From Brachypodium distachyon (Eukaryota; Streptophyta; Magnoliopsida; Poales; Poaceae), in the NCBI RefSeq assembly GCF_000005505.3, contig NC_016132.3:40128914-40192913 (forward strand): a stretch of 64,000 bases of DNA, read 5' to 3'. The translations under genes were made by a program, and so were the position numbers. The first letter of the stretch is position 1; each line of letters opens with the position of its first letter. Positions 21,693 through 33,147 of this stretch are shown one piece after another. Below the pieces are notes generated by a model that was given only the letters and a program-made list of their open reading frames with translations, did not search any database and was not told where the DNA came from.

Positions 21693-22770
21693 GTACTTAC
21701 CTTTCAAAGTGCGGGCACACAAGCTATTAGGGAACTGAAGCAGTCTCCAAGCCTGGCGAGCAAGCAAGGCTTGATTAAAAATCCTCATATCACGGAATCC
21801 CAGGCCACCTTCCATTTTCGGCCGAATAAGCTTATGCCAACCTATCCAATGAGTTTTGCGTTTTCCATTCTCAGCACCCCACTAGAAATCGCGAACAAGC
21901 TTGGTGAGATCCTCGCACACAGAGGCCGGAAGCTTAAAAACTCCCATGACGTAAGTGGGATCGCTTGGGCCACCGCCTTAGTAAGCACCTCCTTGCCACC
22001 CTGTGATAGATGGCTATCTCCCCACTGCATGATCCTCTTACTCAATTTCTCTTGTAAATTTTGGAACTTGCCTTTGTGCATACGGCCTTCAGGAGTGGGC
22101 AATTCGGGCCGCTTGATCAGTCCGCGCCTTCAAGAACAACAGAGTGTCATCAGCGAAAAGGAGGTGAGAGATACCCGGTGCACGCCGACAAACCTTAAGA
22201 GGAGCCATAAGACCTTGATCTGCTTCATTTTGCAAAAGTGCCGAAAGACCGTCGGCTATAAAGAGGAATAAGAACGGTGACAAAGGATCACCTCATCTCA
22301 ATCCTCGAGTAGGAGAAAATGCTTCCAATAAGGCTCCATTAAATTTGACAGAATATCTCACCGTGGTCACACACACCATAATCCACTGGATCCAACGGTG
22401 AGAGAAGCCCATCTTATGTATCGATTTCTTCAAGAAAACCCAGTCCACTCGGTCATAAGCTTTGGACAGATCATGCTTATAAGCACACCAAGCATTTCTT
22501 TCTGACGCCCCATGCTCCATAAAATGAAGGCGCTCAAAAGCAATGAGGGCATTATCAGTAACCATGCGGCCAGGCACAAAAGCACTCTGATTCTCAGAAA
22601 TAATGTCACCCAAAATTGGATGCAGGCGATTCACAAGACATTTCGACACAATCTTATAAAGAACACTGCACAGACTAATAGGGCGGAAGTCATTGAGTTC
22701 TTTTGGTTCATCAACCTTTGGGATTAGAACGATGGCAGTATTGTTCACTCCTTCGGGCATGAGTCCAGTA
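21693..22770 (-). pseudogene. L1-type LINE reverse transcriptase fragment
   Basis: On the minus strand, N to C from right to left: MPEGVNNTAIVLIPKV, FRPISLCSVLYKIVSKCLVN, ENQSAFVPGRMVTDNALIAF, DLSKAYDRVDWVFL (first catalytic Asp), then a stop in the RGLR/GDP loop at about 22290, SPFLFLFIADGLSALL, HLLFADDTLLFLKA (catalytic ADD) and the thumb/C-terminal part GDSHLSQGGKEVLTKAVAQA and GGLGFRDMRIFNQALLARQ. Stops and frameshifts separate the blocks. It is cut at 21692 by the copia insertion; the endonuclease half is missing beyond about 22770. It would nick and prime cDNA at chromosomal targets if intact. Confidence 0.88.
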
Positions 22771-23870
22771 CGAATACCTACATTAAGTCTTGAACAGAGG
22801 AAGTAGCTATATAGTCAATGTGTTCACGTGGAGCTGCATGCCCAATTGGACTGGAATTAGATCCACACAGCTGGCTCTTGCAAGTTGCAGCGGAACAAAA
22901 AAGTTCTGCAATGGAATGGCTATGGATGCATAGTAGAGCGGGTGGTTGTGCGACCACGAGCCTACAAGGGAAGTGAAGAACGAAGCAGTACGTGTGACCG
23001 CACATCCGATCGTACAGAGGCAAGCGAGGTGGCCAATCCCAAGCCTCGGTGGAAAAACAAAATTACAGTGGATTTTTAAAAAAAATTAGATATTTCTATT
23101 TTTGATAAATAATTTTATCTCTATAGTAAGGCAAATCAAACTAACCAGGTATATTGAGGGGCTGAGTATTAGTTTTGGACTCCATTGAACGATGGTTTTA
23201 TTTATGGATATCTCTTATCGAAGAAAAATATTCCCTCGAACACCTACACCCAGTCAGGCAGTATCATAACTTGTGAATTTCAACTAATATGATATATATC
23301 ACAGAAGTTATACAGTTAGAAAATAGAAATTTTCTAATGATATAACTATAACTCATGTTACATTGGTTAAATCGTCGACCTCAGGACACGTGTAGGCCCT
23401 TTATACTGGAGGTAGTATATGTTAGGAGGGTAATATTCTAAATACACGCAACATTTCAATTTCAAATCCATATTTTTTTGGAGGTATTAAAAAACAATTC
23501 AGCAATATGAATGTGTGCTGCTGATTTTTCTTTCATTCCTCCCAAATGTATGAGAGTTTGAAGTTTACATTTCATATGTTTGTAGAACTTCACTCATCCA
23601 AATATTGTATTTTTTTAATGCTTTTGCTATAAAGAAGTCAACCGATTTTTAGTAATGATGGGGGAGTAAGGATGACATCCAGATTTTAATCCAATGGCTC
23701 TAGTGTCTAAAAAATCAAACGACTGAAAAAATTTTATACCTTAGGTACACCATGTCAAAAAGGATAAAACAATAAAAATAAATAAATTTATATGAATAAT
23801 TTCACTTATGGACCACCTTGGATCTTTGGGCTGGATCGGCCACTGACACAAATAGCCCGTGTAGACACTA
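22771..23870. other. AT-rich non-coding DNA
   Basis: No coding region or recognised element is visible. A phrase ggaggtagtatatg at about 23408 resembles a Stowaway/Tc1-mariner terminus but has no partner. Several homopolymer runs are present. Confidence 0.5.
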
Positions 23871-24620
23871 TTTTTGGTTCGTAGAGACACTATAATTGTT
23901 TCTACATAATTTTAGATACACTTAGTACAGTGTCACAATACTGCCACTACGGACTGTCGCTATGTGTGATGGAACACTAATAAAGCGCCTCTATTGTTTA
24001 AGACATTTCATAAAGACACTAAACTGTCTCTACGTTCAATACGACATTTCGTAAAGACATTGCATTGTGTTTATACTTTTTAGACATTTCATAAAGACAC
24101 TGTATTGTCTCTACATTCAATGCGACATTTTGTAAAGACATTACATTGTGTCTCTATACCATGTGCATGTGCTAGAAAATATACGTTGAAAAAAACATGT
24201 TGAGACCAATCCTCGAACTCAAGACCTTAAAGAAAAGTACAAACTCAACTAACCATCTCAACCTAATACCTATTTGTGCTTATACTCCTAATGAAATTGT
24301 TATGAGTAGTCTACTACATGTCTTAAACTTGCTAAAAATGTTTTTACACAACATAAAACATGTCTTAAATAGTGTCTCTAACCATATTATAAGGTCATTT
24401 CATCAAGTATCTCAAAATCTTGTCTCTACAGACTTTTGTGACAATATATTAAATGCCTTAAAAAATGTCTCTACACCATAATATCTCAACTAGTGTCTTT
24501 ATATTTAAGACATTTTCCATAGCGCCTCATAAATTGCCTCTACATGAAACTCTGCCACAAAATTGTCTCTAAGTAAAGACAAAGAGTATATTGCCTCAAC
24601 AAAAATGTCTTTGCGTGCTT
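23870..24620. repeat. Repeat-rich block resembling sub-terminal repeats of a non-autonomous DNA transposon
   Basis: The short motif GTCTCTAC/GTAGAGAC and its variants (gtctttac, gcctctac) recur more than ten times in both orientations, e.g. gtagagacactat (23880), ctgtctctacg (24024), ttgtctctaca (24107), atgtctctacacc (24464), attgcctctaca (24534) and gtaaagacaaag (24576). Dense short repeats in both orientations at an element end are typical of CACTA-type transposons. I do not see a convincing CACTA terminus, a transposase or a target duplication, so the class is uncertain. Confidence 0.4.
24001..24158. repeat. 81-bp direct repeat, two units (four 41-bp monomers)
   Basis: AGACATTTCATAAAGACACT at 24001 and 24082 starts two 81-bp units. 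Each contains a second diverged monomer, CGACATTT(C/T)GTAAAGACATT, at 24042 and 24123. This is the core of the repeat-rich block. Confidence 0.88.
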
Positions 24621-25052
24621 TTCCACCGTAAATGAATTTAGCAGATATTTTCTCGTGTTGAACCCTTTTTAGAGTATCTAGATCTACGTGTGGTGGACAG
24701 AAATCGTGGGGATCGGAAATTTATGCGTCGTACTGTGTGTCAAGTGTGATATAACCTTGAGATCCAAGTGTTGAGATCCATGTTTATGAGGAATAGGACC
24801 ACGGCATGGGACGCATGGCGGGCGAGTCTGGATCGGACTAGCAGGATAAAGGACTTTCATTTAAGGACCGTTTGCTGGCAAGACTGCCGGTTGCGCCCCT
24901 GCCCGTCGACTTGTCCGCCACCTGTTTTCATCTCGCGCGCCCGGCCTTTAAACCGCACCACTCCATCTCCACACTCTCGCACCTAGCTCATTTGCTCAGA
25001 GTCGATTAAGCACACAAACACGTCCATAGGCTCGCTCGAGCACTTCGAGGCG
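24621..25052 (+). promoter_or_regulatory. Promoter and 5' leader of the KCS gene
   Basis: A TATA-like TTTAAA at 24947-24952 lies about 105 bp upstream of the ATG. The likely leader (about 24978-25052) is C-rich, as in grass genes. The last 150 bp before the ATG turns GC-rich, unlike the AT-rich DNA further upstream. The repeat-rich transposon-like block ends about 330 bp upstream of the TATA-like motif. Confidence 0.5.
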
Positions 25053-26504
25053 ATGGGCTCGTCACCTCACGTCAACTTCCTCAAGATGGTGAACCGGCTT
25101 GTGGTGAACAACTTCTTTGCGGTCGTCGCGGTGACCGGCGCCGCGGCCATGCTGATCCGGAGGGATATCGTGGGCCAGATGCCGCCTGTCCACGCCTTGA
25201 TGGTGCTGCTGCTGATGATGATCCTGGCGGCCAAGATGCGCCGGCGCCGGGAGGTGTACCTGGTGGAGTACGGCTGCTTCGGCCCCAAGTCGTGCTACCG
25301 CACGCCGTTCGCCACGTGCCTGGAGCACGCGCACCTGATGCCGTACCTGGTGGACGAGGAGAGCGTGGCCTTCGCGATGCGTCTCCTGGAGCGGTCGGGG
25401 CTGGGCGAGGAGACCTGCGTGCCGGACGCGTACCACTACATGCCCCCGGACCGCAGCCTGAGGGCGTCCCGGGAGGAGGCAGAGCTGGTCATATTCTCCG
25501 CGGTCGACGACGTGTTCGCCAAGACGACAACCGTGATCAAGCCGTGCGACATCGACGTCCTCATCGTCAACTGCAGCATCTTCACGCCGACTCCCGTGTT
25601 CGCCGACATGGTCGTCAACAGATACAAGCTCCGGGACGACGTGAAGAGCGTGAACCTGTCCGGGATGGGTTGCAGCGCCGGGCTCGTCTCCGTGGGCCTC
25701 GCCAAGAACATCCTCCACGCGGCGCCGCTGGGCACGCGCGTGCTTGTCGTGTCCACGGAGATCCTCTCGTCGCAGTACTACGTGGGCACCGAGCGCGCGA
25801 TGCTGCTTCCCAACTGCCTCTTCCGCATGGGCGCGGCGGCCATGATCCTCTCAAACTCACCGGAGGAGGATCAGGCGCGCTTCCGGCTCCGCTGCGTGGT
25901 GCGCACCGTGACCGCCGCGCATGACGCCGACTACCGGTGCGTGTTCCAGGAGGAGGACGACAAGGGCAACACGGGCATCCGTCTCTCCAAGGACCTCGCC
26001 ACAACCGCCGGCTACGCGCTCAAGAACAACATCGCCGCGTTTGGGCCCCTCGTCCTGCCGGCCTCGGAACAGCTCCTCGTGGCGCTCTCCTTGCTCAAGA
26101 GGAAGCTCCTGAGCGGGCGAGCCAAGGTGAGGCTGTACCGCCCGAACTTCCGCACCGCATTCGAGCACATCTGCATCCACGCGGGGGGGCGCGGCGTCAT
26201 CGACGAGGTGCAGCATGGCCTTGGGCTCTCCGACGACGACGTCGAGGCGTCGCGGATGACGCTGCACAGGTTCGGCAACACGTCGAGCAGTTCCGTCTTC
26301 TATGAGCTGGCCTACATGGAGGCCAAGGGCCGGATGAGCAAGGGCGACAGGCTGTGGATGATCTCCTTCGGTGCCGGCTTCGACTGCAACAGCGTCGCGT
26401 GGGAGTGCGTCAAGCCGAAGCAGCCCGGCGACGCAGACGGGCCGTGGGCCGACAGCCTCGCCCGCTACCCGATGCAGCTCCCCGAAATCGACAAGGACAT
26501 GTGA
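25053..26504 (+). CDS. KCS: 3-ketoacyl-CoA synthase (very-long-chain fatty acid elongase condensing enzyme)
   Basis: It catalyses the first, rate-limiting step of VLCFA elongation in the ER: condensation of malonyl-CoA with a long acyl-CoA, feeding waxes, suberin and sphingolipids. The 483 residues form one exon; ATG context gaggcgATGGGC is good. Two N-terminal membrane segments lie at about 18-36 and 44-61. The FAE1/CUT1 domain follows: YLVEYGCFGPKSCYRTPFAT (69-88), PVFADMVVNRYKL, catalytic Cys207 in NLSGMGCSAGLVSV, and YRCVFQEEDDKGNTGIRLSK. The C-terminal ketoacyl-synthase part has His376 (ICIHAGGRGVIDE), Asn409 (HRFGNTSSSS) and FGAGFDCNSVAWECV. Cys, His and Asn of the triad are all present. 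Length is normal to slightly short. GC3 is very high, as in many grass genes. No stops or indels, so it looks functional. The exact KCS paralogue cannot be assigned here. Confidence 0.96.
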   Translation: MGSSPHVNFLKMVNRLVVNNFFAVVAVTGAAAMLIRRDIVGQMPPVHALMVLLLMMILAAKMRRRREVYLVEYGCFGPKSCYRTPFATCLEHAHLMPYLVDEESVAFAMRLLERSGLGEETCVPDAYHYMPPDRSLRASREEAELVIFSAVDDVFAKTTTVIKPCDIDVLIVNCSIFTPTPVFADMVVNRYKLRDDVKSVNLSGMGCSAGLVSVGLAKNILHAAPLGTRVLVVSTEILSSQYYVGTERAMLLPNCLFRMGAAAMILSNSPEEDQARFRLRCVVRTVTAAHDADYRCVFQEEDDKGNTGIRLSKDLATTAGYALKNNIAAFGPLVLPASEQLLVALSLLKRKLLSGRAKVRLYRPNFRTAFEHICIHAGGRGVIDEVQHGLGLSDDDVEASRMTLHRFGNTSSSSVFYELAYMEAKGRMSKGDRLWMISFGAGFDCNSVAWECVKPKQPGDADGPWADSLARYPMQLPEIDKDM

Positions 26505-27025
26505 GGGGAGCAGAGCGTATGCATTATTTTCACGGCACGCACGTCTGGTGTTCGACCCAGAGTTGCCTCGGAAAGCTCCTGTTTGATACATCTATCTTCG
26601 CTTGGAGTACCAACAATTAAGTTGTACGTGCTGGAAAAGAGAACTTGCACAACTTCTACTGTACTTCCCTCCCCTTTTACAGGTGCCAACAGGAACTAAG
26701 CGAAATCTATAATCTTTATAAAATTAATCCAGTAAGAGTTATTAATATTTTCAAGCTTAACATGCAAAATATCCACGTTATGAAGTTCATCACCCACTAA
26801 GCACAACATGCAAAATGTCAACATCACCAATTGGTTCTCACTAATGTTAGAATTTGGACCAAAGTGGGCCTGATCAGCTTAAGGCACAAGCTCTAATTAA
26901 ATTTTGGAAAATCTTAAAAACTCATTCATGAAGTGGGATGAGAGAGTGGGAAGAGTCCAACCTTCCTAGTTTAGAGTAAGCAAGAACAACATATAAGGTA
27001 CGTTGTTATTCACCTAGTAGCAAAG
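26505..27025 (+). other. 3' flank of KCS
   Basis: The likely 3' UTR runs to about 26730, with AT-rich stretches such as ctttataaaattaatc near its end. The rest is AT-rich without recognisable genes or repeats. The next retroelement starts at 27026. Confidence 0.5.
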
Positions 27026-30000
27026 TGTGTCGGCTCCAGGGATACAGGAGTATCCAGGAACCTAGGGGCACGAGCCGCGGCCCCACCACGTCAGCCTAAG
27101 GATGCTTGCTCTCTCCTTTCCCGGACCCGGAGCCGCAAAGCTCCTCGGGGGTGCTTGGTCTGGTACCCAGGGAGAGAACACGTCACTGCTTACCTCAGCT
27201 GGTCTGGGCTCCTACTTTGGCGCCCATGAGCCTAGCCCGGTACGAGTCTGCCCGTCCAAAGGAGTCCTCGAGACTGCGCGACTGTGGCGTGACAATCGCC
27301 GTGGAGGACTGCAGGCTGGGGTGTGGAAGGATTGCCTTTCCCTTTTGACCGGCCAGCTTCCATCCCGTGCCAAATATCGCCGTTTCAGTCTAGACAGGGC
27401 CGAAAGCTTCTCTGCGCCCCGGACCGAGTACAAATCACTTGAAGCGACCGCCCCCGTATACGGGTTCGATCTCTGTGCTTTAGTGCTAGTCCCTAGATCG
27501 ACTCACTAGCACACACAGTTTCAAGATGTAATATCATAGAACAAAGGTCTCAATACTACAATGAATCATCCAGAATTTAAAGGTACTTACAACTCGCATA
27601 ATCTCACGAGTTAGCTGAAAATAAAACAACTGTTTAGTAGCGGAAAGCGACAGATACAAGGGCACATCAACACCACAGTGAGAGCGTGTTGGAATGTAAG
27701 CCCGTAACCCAAACAAGCAGAACGTAGATCTTACTCGTCGTCGGAGCTTCCTACATCATTAAACGATGCAGCCACTAGGGTCAATACATTGAATGTATTG
27801 GCAAGATTCACTAGGAGTTATATCAGAGTCTACCAAGTATATGCATAATGTGGCAAAATGGGGTTCAAAGCTATTTGCATAAAAGCTTGGTTATTGAATC
27901 CTATTCTTTAATCAAATAGAATTTTATCACTATTGGGCATGGGGTAGACACACCCATGCTCCTATTAACTTAGAGCACATTGAAGTGGATTCATCAAGTG
28001 CTCCTACCCTATTCAACCATTCATTTTATTTAAGAAATTGGAATGAGTGAGACTTTCCTTACAGCTCCACATCTAGTCGCTCAAATTGTCCGTTGCCGGG
28101 GACACGGCTAAGTACTTAGTTTTGACGCTCTCGAGAGTTTGTACACATTCCCCACAAGAAACCAACGTGTTAATCCCTTGCTGTCCTCAGGGTAGAGTAG
28201 CAACGGCATCGATTACGAGATTTTCAGAGGTAATTCCCTAAACCACGAGAGAATTACGCTCCCCCTACACGGCTACCTCAGTACAATTCCTCGGGTCTAC
28301 GTTCATACAACTTACTCTTGTCTCGTCAGAGCCCATATAGCATTGTGGTTGTACTAGAAGCTTCTAAATAGGAAACTAGTCCAGTCTCGGTTACCCCAGG
28401 TGGCATTCCACATTTGCAACGTAGGCGCTCCCCGAATCCACGGGAGAGACGTCCATGGACGATCCATTCCTGAATCCACAGGAACTCGACTCAGAGGGAC
28501 CCATAAAAATGGACCTGATGCCGCTAATCCTCAAAATCTTCAAAGCAGCCCACCCAGGACGGTTCATTGAATCATTTGTTTTGCCTTACATCTAACAAAA
28601 CATTTCATATCGCCAAAGACATAACAATATCATAATGTAGTTATTTCCCCACGATACTACCATAGCCTAGCATTCAACTACAATCGATGGCAATTTTGGT
28701 AGCAAGGAAATGGCGAGGGTAAACTAGACTACCTGGGATTTATAGCTAGCATAGAAGTACGAGTAATATTCCTGATGCATCTAATAAAATATCTAGTGCA
28801 TAGTAAAATACTTAGGAGAATGATCAAAGTGAACTTGCCTTGTCCAAGGTTGTGGTAGTTCTCTCACTCTTCGCAACAACAAGGATTACACTCCACACAA
28901 TCTAAAATAAAAGAAACACACACAATAAACACAACATTCAATACAAAAGCCATGCCATGATGCATATGCCATGATGATGCACGCAAAGGTTACCTCCAAA
29001 GTAAAAGGTTTTGTTTCTGTTTTGAAAAGTTTTTCAAATGATTTGGACAGCTTGTACAACACCAAAGAGGTAATTAATATGCATGAAATAAGGATAGGGT
29101 TTAAATCAAAGGGTTGTGTGGCTTTTGCAACATAGAGCAAGGTTTAAACTTGTATGCCATTATTATTCACAAAATAATTTCTTTTCTGGTCCTAATGGAA
29201 AGAGAACAAGTTTCAATAATTTTACAGCAAGCTAACATGCACAAAACTATTTTGAAACGATTCATTTGAAATTTAAACCATATTCAACCATTCTGTAAAT
29301 AGCTTCTGTCTAAGTTGTTCAAAACTGAAATTAAACAGTGCCAAAATATTCTACACGTTTTGACGATTCCAGAAAGGTGCGGATCACAATTTTTGGACAA
29401 ACGGTTTGAAAGATATGAGGCTTTGAAGTTGCAGGGGCCTTTTGCAAAATTTGCATTATCATTTTCCGCCGAAATAAAATAAAAAGGAAGACCCTGCCAC
29501 GTGGCAGCGCATGATAGGCCGGGACCTAGGGTTTCGGCCGGCGGCGCGGGCAGCGGCGCAAGCGGCGTGAGCGGCGGCGGACGGCGCGAGCGGCGGGCGG
29601 CGGCCGGCGCTGGGGCAGACGGCGGCGCGGCGGCGCGCGGAGCTCCAGATCGGGAATGGCTCACGTCACCACGTGCGCAACGAAGAGAGGAAGAGGATTA
29701 GGGGGTCGGCGCGGGGAGAACCTCACCGGAACGGCGGCGAATCGCGAAGAACGGCGATGGCAGTAACGAACTCCGGCAAGCAATTAATCTCTAACCGGTG
29801 CGAAATTGAACGTGGGGTTTGGGGAAAGTGATAGAGGAGTTCGGAGGATTCGATATGACCCGCGGGGTTTCGGATTTGGTGTCGTGTACGCGGAGGAATC
29901 GGAGTGGAGGCGTGGGCGACTCGGACTGTGCGTGGCTGGGAAAAACGGACGGAGGTTGAAGAAGACGTCGGGCCCACCGGTCAGTGAGAGAATTCGGGCG

Positions 30001-30997
30001 GTTTTGGGCGGGGCCGGTCCGGTTCGGTCCGGTTTGACCGGTTTTCTTCGGTTTTTCCTTTTCTTTTATCTATTTTCTGTTTTTGAACCTCAAAATTGAC
30101 TCGAAGCTTCAAATCACTCCAAATAAAATGCAACAAAATTTGTAAAATCATATTTTCATATGATCTAACTTTTGGAACAAGAATTTACTCAAAATAAAAT
30201 ATTTTAAAAATACATTTGACCATAAAATGGCTTTTGGGGCCCTTAGGCTATCGAAACAAATTATTTTTCAAAATACTTTCAAAAGCCAAATTATGGGATA
30301 GCTCTATATATGCATTAAATCCCTTTTTACCACAATACCCTCATGGGTTAAATGCACATACTCAAAAGCAAGATCGAAGTCCAAAATCAAATAAAGGCAT
30401 CTTTGCAAAAGAGTTTTCTGGGCAAATTTTTTAGGGTTTTGAAAGTGATCAAATGCAAAGATGACATGATGCTTATGATATGCAATGCATATGAAGAGTT
30501 TTGAAAATTGGGATGTTACATCACTTTGGATAGAGCCACAGAGCAGGTGGACAGTTTCACGTTCATCTTGTAGCGAGGATGTTCTTCTGTAGCAGCACGC
30601 TCGGCGTGTGCCCTTGTCCACCACTGTGGTGTCCCTTTGAAATATAAAAGGGTTGGCATCATGGTTAGACCAGGCATAGAGAGCTCGAGGTAGGACAAGG
30701 GTTGGCTTCCGACCGCCGGAGAAGAGTAGCGTCTCATTCTCCCTCCTCCCGGGCCACCGTAGAATAGGCTTCAGCTCGCCGCTCCGGCCACTCCTTGTAA
30801 CCTTCCTTGATCCAGCCACCACCATCAATACAAACTCAAAGCAGGACGTAGGGTATTACACCTCCGGGTGGCCCAAACTTGGGTGAACGAATGGAGTCGA
30901 AGTCCCACCGGTGAAGTCCGGAGCGCTCCTCGCGCCACTCTACCTAAACAAAAAAGGGGTGCTCTCACTCCCAGTGTCCGTGCTCGCACACAGGACA
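27026..30997 (+). mobile_element. 5' LTR of Tat element T4, split by a solo LTR
   Basis: The outer part is 27026-27439 (TGTGTCGGCTCC start) and the inner part is 30521-30997, ending GGACA just before a primer-binding site. About 890 bp remain once the inserted LTR and one target copy are discounted. A TATA box (AAATATAAAAGGG) is at about 30639-30650. The conserved R-region block with cacctccgggtggccc is at 30841-30888. Confidence 0.75.
27440..30520 (-). mobile_element. Solo LTR of a Tekay-type chromovirus (K2 subfamily)
   Basis: The plus-strand ends are TGAAGCGACC and GGGATGTTACA. It is flanked by perfect TCACT repeats (27435-27439 and 30521-30525). Length is 3081 bp. It has a GC-rich block (29500-29990) with a minus-strand splice-donor match CCG/GTGAGG at 29721-29726. 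It interrupts the U3 of the T4 LTR. The copy at 49357-51646 is the same subfamily with an internal deletion. Confidence 0.93.
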
Positions 30998-30999
30998 TC

Positions 31000-31018
31000 T
31001 GGCGCGCCAGGTAGGGGG
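31000..31018 (+). other. Primer-binding site of T4
   Basis: TGGCGCGCCAGGTAGGGGG lies two bases after the LTR end. It is the tRNA-complementary site commonly seen in grass Tat elements and fixes the orientation as plus. Confidence 0.75.
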
Positions 31019-31039
31019 CAGAAGTGTTTTTGGAACTTC

Positions 31040-32368
31040 ACCAACGTCTGCTTCAACTATGTCCTCTGCATCGACAGCGACGAGGGCGCCTCGCTGCAAA
31101 GCTGTGTCGTCGCGTGCTCAGCAGGGTGCGCCATCTGCTCCCCAACAAGAGAGCAATGACGCATCCAGCCATTGCACCTTGCGCGGGGCGCACGCCTAGC
31201 CCGGAGGCCCCAAGCCCTCACTCCTCTCGTGAGGCCGAGCCCCATGTGGCTCACCCGTCTCGCGACCACGCGCCCTGCGCAGCGGTGACGCCCAGCATGC
31301 ACCCTTCACGGGAGCACAACCCGAGCATCCGCTCGTCTCCGTTGCGCCCACTGACTCCACCGGACATGCACCTTTCCCACCCGCCCTCACGTGGCGGATG
31401 CTATCTTTCCTTTCACCGGAACAGAGAGCCTCGCGGCAGTCGGGCCAGTGTGACAGGAGGGACGCCACTGTTGGTTCCTCCCGAGCTCGACAGTACCTCG
31501 GAGGCCCTAGGGGCGGTTGATGCTACGCTTCGCTTCTCGCCGGCAAAGGACTCGCCTTAACAAGGTGAGTGGAACGCGTGCCTCACCGCTCTGCTCGCAC
31601 TCTCGCGTGCACCACGCATGCCAAGCCTAGTCGCGCACCACAGGAGCGGTGCCCTCAGGAGGGGCTACCCGCGCGCAGGGAAACGCAGGGGCTCGACTCG
31701 TTTCCTCACACCCAAGGGCCGATGACAGACGTGGCAGGCCTGCTCATGTCGCCAGGCAGGAGGATCCCATCTCCATCAGCTCCTCTATGCCACCCTCCGG
31801 CGAGGATCTGTGGGCACACCTCAACGGCCGCCTTGGTGAGGACGCACGCGTCCGCATTGAGCGCTGCATGGAGCGACATCGCAAATGGGAGGACGAGTAT
31901 GCGGACACCAAAGAACTCGGCACTCCATCCATGGAGCGTGATGCCGCGCGTTCGTCCCGGAGCTGCACCAAAGTCATTTGGCTGCCCAAGTTCCACGTCG
32001 ACGTGGGATCCAAGTATAATGGTAAGACAGACGTGCTGGATTTTTTGTAGGTATACTCCATGGCTTGCCTCGCCGCCGGTGGTGAAAAGAAGGTCATGGG
32101 CAACTGGTTCGCCCAGACGCTCAACCTCCACGGTGTCCTCCAGAAGCCCGAGGAGTCCCTGCGCAAGTTCATGGTGCATTTTGGCAAGACTCGGCGTAGC
32201 ATCCCTAGCGTTTCCCCGGAGACGGTCATGGCCACGTTCTAAGCGAACACGAGCAATGTCCGAATGCGGGAGAAGCTGAGCACGTGCACTCTCTGGACCA
32301 CCACCAAGATGTACTCTCTCGCTGACAAGTTTGCCCGGCAAGATGAGGCCTAGAAAGAAACCCGAGAG
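31040..32368 (+). pseudogene. Tat gag remnant of T4
   Basis: After a leader, the gag-like sequence reads DLWAHLNGRLGEDARVRIE, HRKWEDEYAD, VIWLPKFHVDVGSKYNGKTD, then a TAG at about 32048, VYSMACLAAGGEKKVMGNWF, SLRKFMVHFGKTRRSIPSVS, a TAA at about 32240, and MREKLSTCTLWTTTKMYSLA. This is the order of the retrotransposon gag domain in Tat elements (capsid). No zinc knuckle or pol follows: the next LTR (T5) begins at 32369. Confidence 0.7.
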
Positions 32369-32862
32369 TGACGTGATTATGACTAACCACATACTCGACT
32401 CAAGTATACCCATTACGGCCCAGCCGGGGGCCCACAAGGAAGCCTACTACGACTCCAGAGGTCCTTATGCCAAATCTTACGACTCAAGACAAGGAAGCTT
32501 AATTAGCGTATGTCTCTTCATTGTAACCAACTTTGGACTCTACCTGAGACCTGTGCTCCTGCATATATAAAGGACCAGGAGGGGGAGCCAAGGATACCCC
32601 CCAACTTAGCTAGAAGCCACCTAGACGCACTCGACAGATCGAATCTGTGCATCTAGCTCTGCGGCAACCCTTTGTAATCGACTCATCAATACCATATCAG
32701 ACAAGCAAGACGTAGGGGTATTCCCTTCCGAGGGCCCTGAACCTGGGTAAATCGTGTTCCCTGTGTCCTTGTTAGCCGACGAGATCGCCAACACATACAC
32801 TCGAAATCTTTCCTAGATATAAGTCCACCCATATGGACATTGTCGAAGTCCCAACTTCGTCA
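32369..32862 (+). mobile_element. 5' LTR of a further Tat element (T5)
   Basis: It runs from TGACGTGATTATGAC (start uncertain by about 5 bp) to ACTTCGTCA. A TATA box (CATATATAAAGG) is at about 32566-32577, and the R-region block gacgtaggggtattccc...gaacctgggtaa is at 32704-32754. A primer site follows immediately. Confidence 0.75.
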
Positions 32863-32880
32863 TTGGCACCGTCTGTGGGA
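32863..32880 (+). other. Primer-binding site of T5
   Basis: TTGGCACCGTCTGTGGGA directly follows the LTR. It differs at one base from the TTGGCGCCGTCTGTGGGA form common in grass Tat elements. Confidence 0.85.
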
Positions 32881-33100
32881 AAGACGTGTGTTGGAGACAC
32901 GACCTCGGCGGTTCCATCTTCAGACAACAAGTCGTCGACTCAAGCGGAGCCGATGACCTTCGGCTCCTTCCACTTCACAGCCCACCCTCCAGCCAGCCGC
33001 GCGGTCTTCGACCTGCTCGATGCTGGCGTGGATCTCGTGTTCGGGGCTTTCCATCTCCGAGCTGACTGATCCGGCATCCTTCGACTGCTAGGTCCGGCTG
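32881..33100 (+). pseudogene. Leader and gag N-terminal scrap of T5
   Basis: The frame to 33069 includes EPMTFGSFHFTAHPPASRAV and FDLLDAG, resembling the N-terminus of Tat gag proteins. It breaks off at a stop at 33067, and the sequence then becomes the opposite-strand ORF remnant of T3. The junction is not sharply visible. Confidence 0.4.
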
Positions 33101-33147
33101 CTCCCACTTCAGAGGAGTCACCTCTTCCTTCATCTATAGAAAAGGCC

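Noticed and set aside
22778..23023. Minus-strand ORF upstream of the LINE
   Set aside because: It does not resemble LINE endonuclease or any family I recognise, and it is short with unremarkable composition.
23400..23420. Possible Stowaway MITE terminus (ggaggtagtatatg)
   Set aside because: No matching inverted partner or TA duplication was found within several hundred bp.
23867..24660. A complete CACTA transposon
   Set aside because: The repeats fit, but no CACTA-type terminal inverted repeat pair, 3-bp duplication or transposase is visible, so only the repeat block is annotated.
25062..26591. Long minus-strand and alternate-frame ORFs across the KCS gene (25062-25718, 25857-26591, 25292-25924)
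   Set aside because: These are shadows of a GC-rich coding sequence; only the plus-strand frame has KCS domains.
31569..32279. 236-residue plus-strand ORF
   Set aside because: The recognisable gag peptide lies in a different frame of the same DNA; this frame has no domain.
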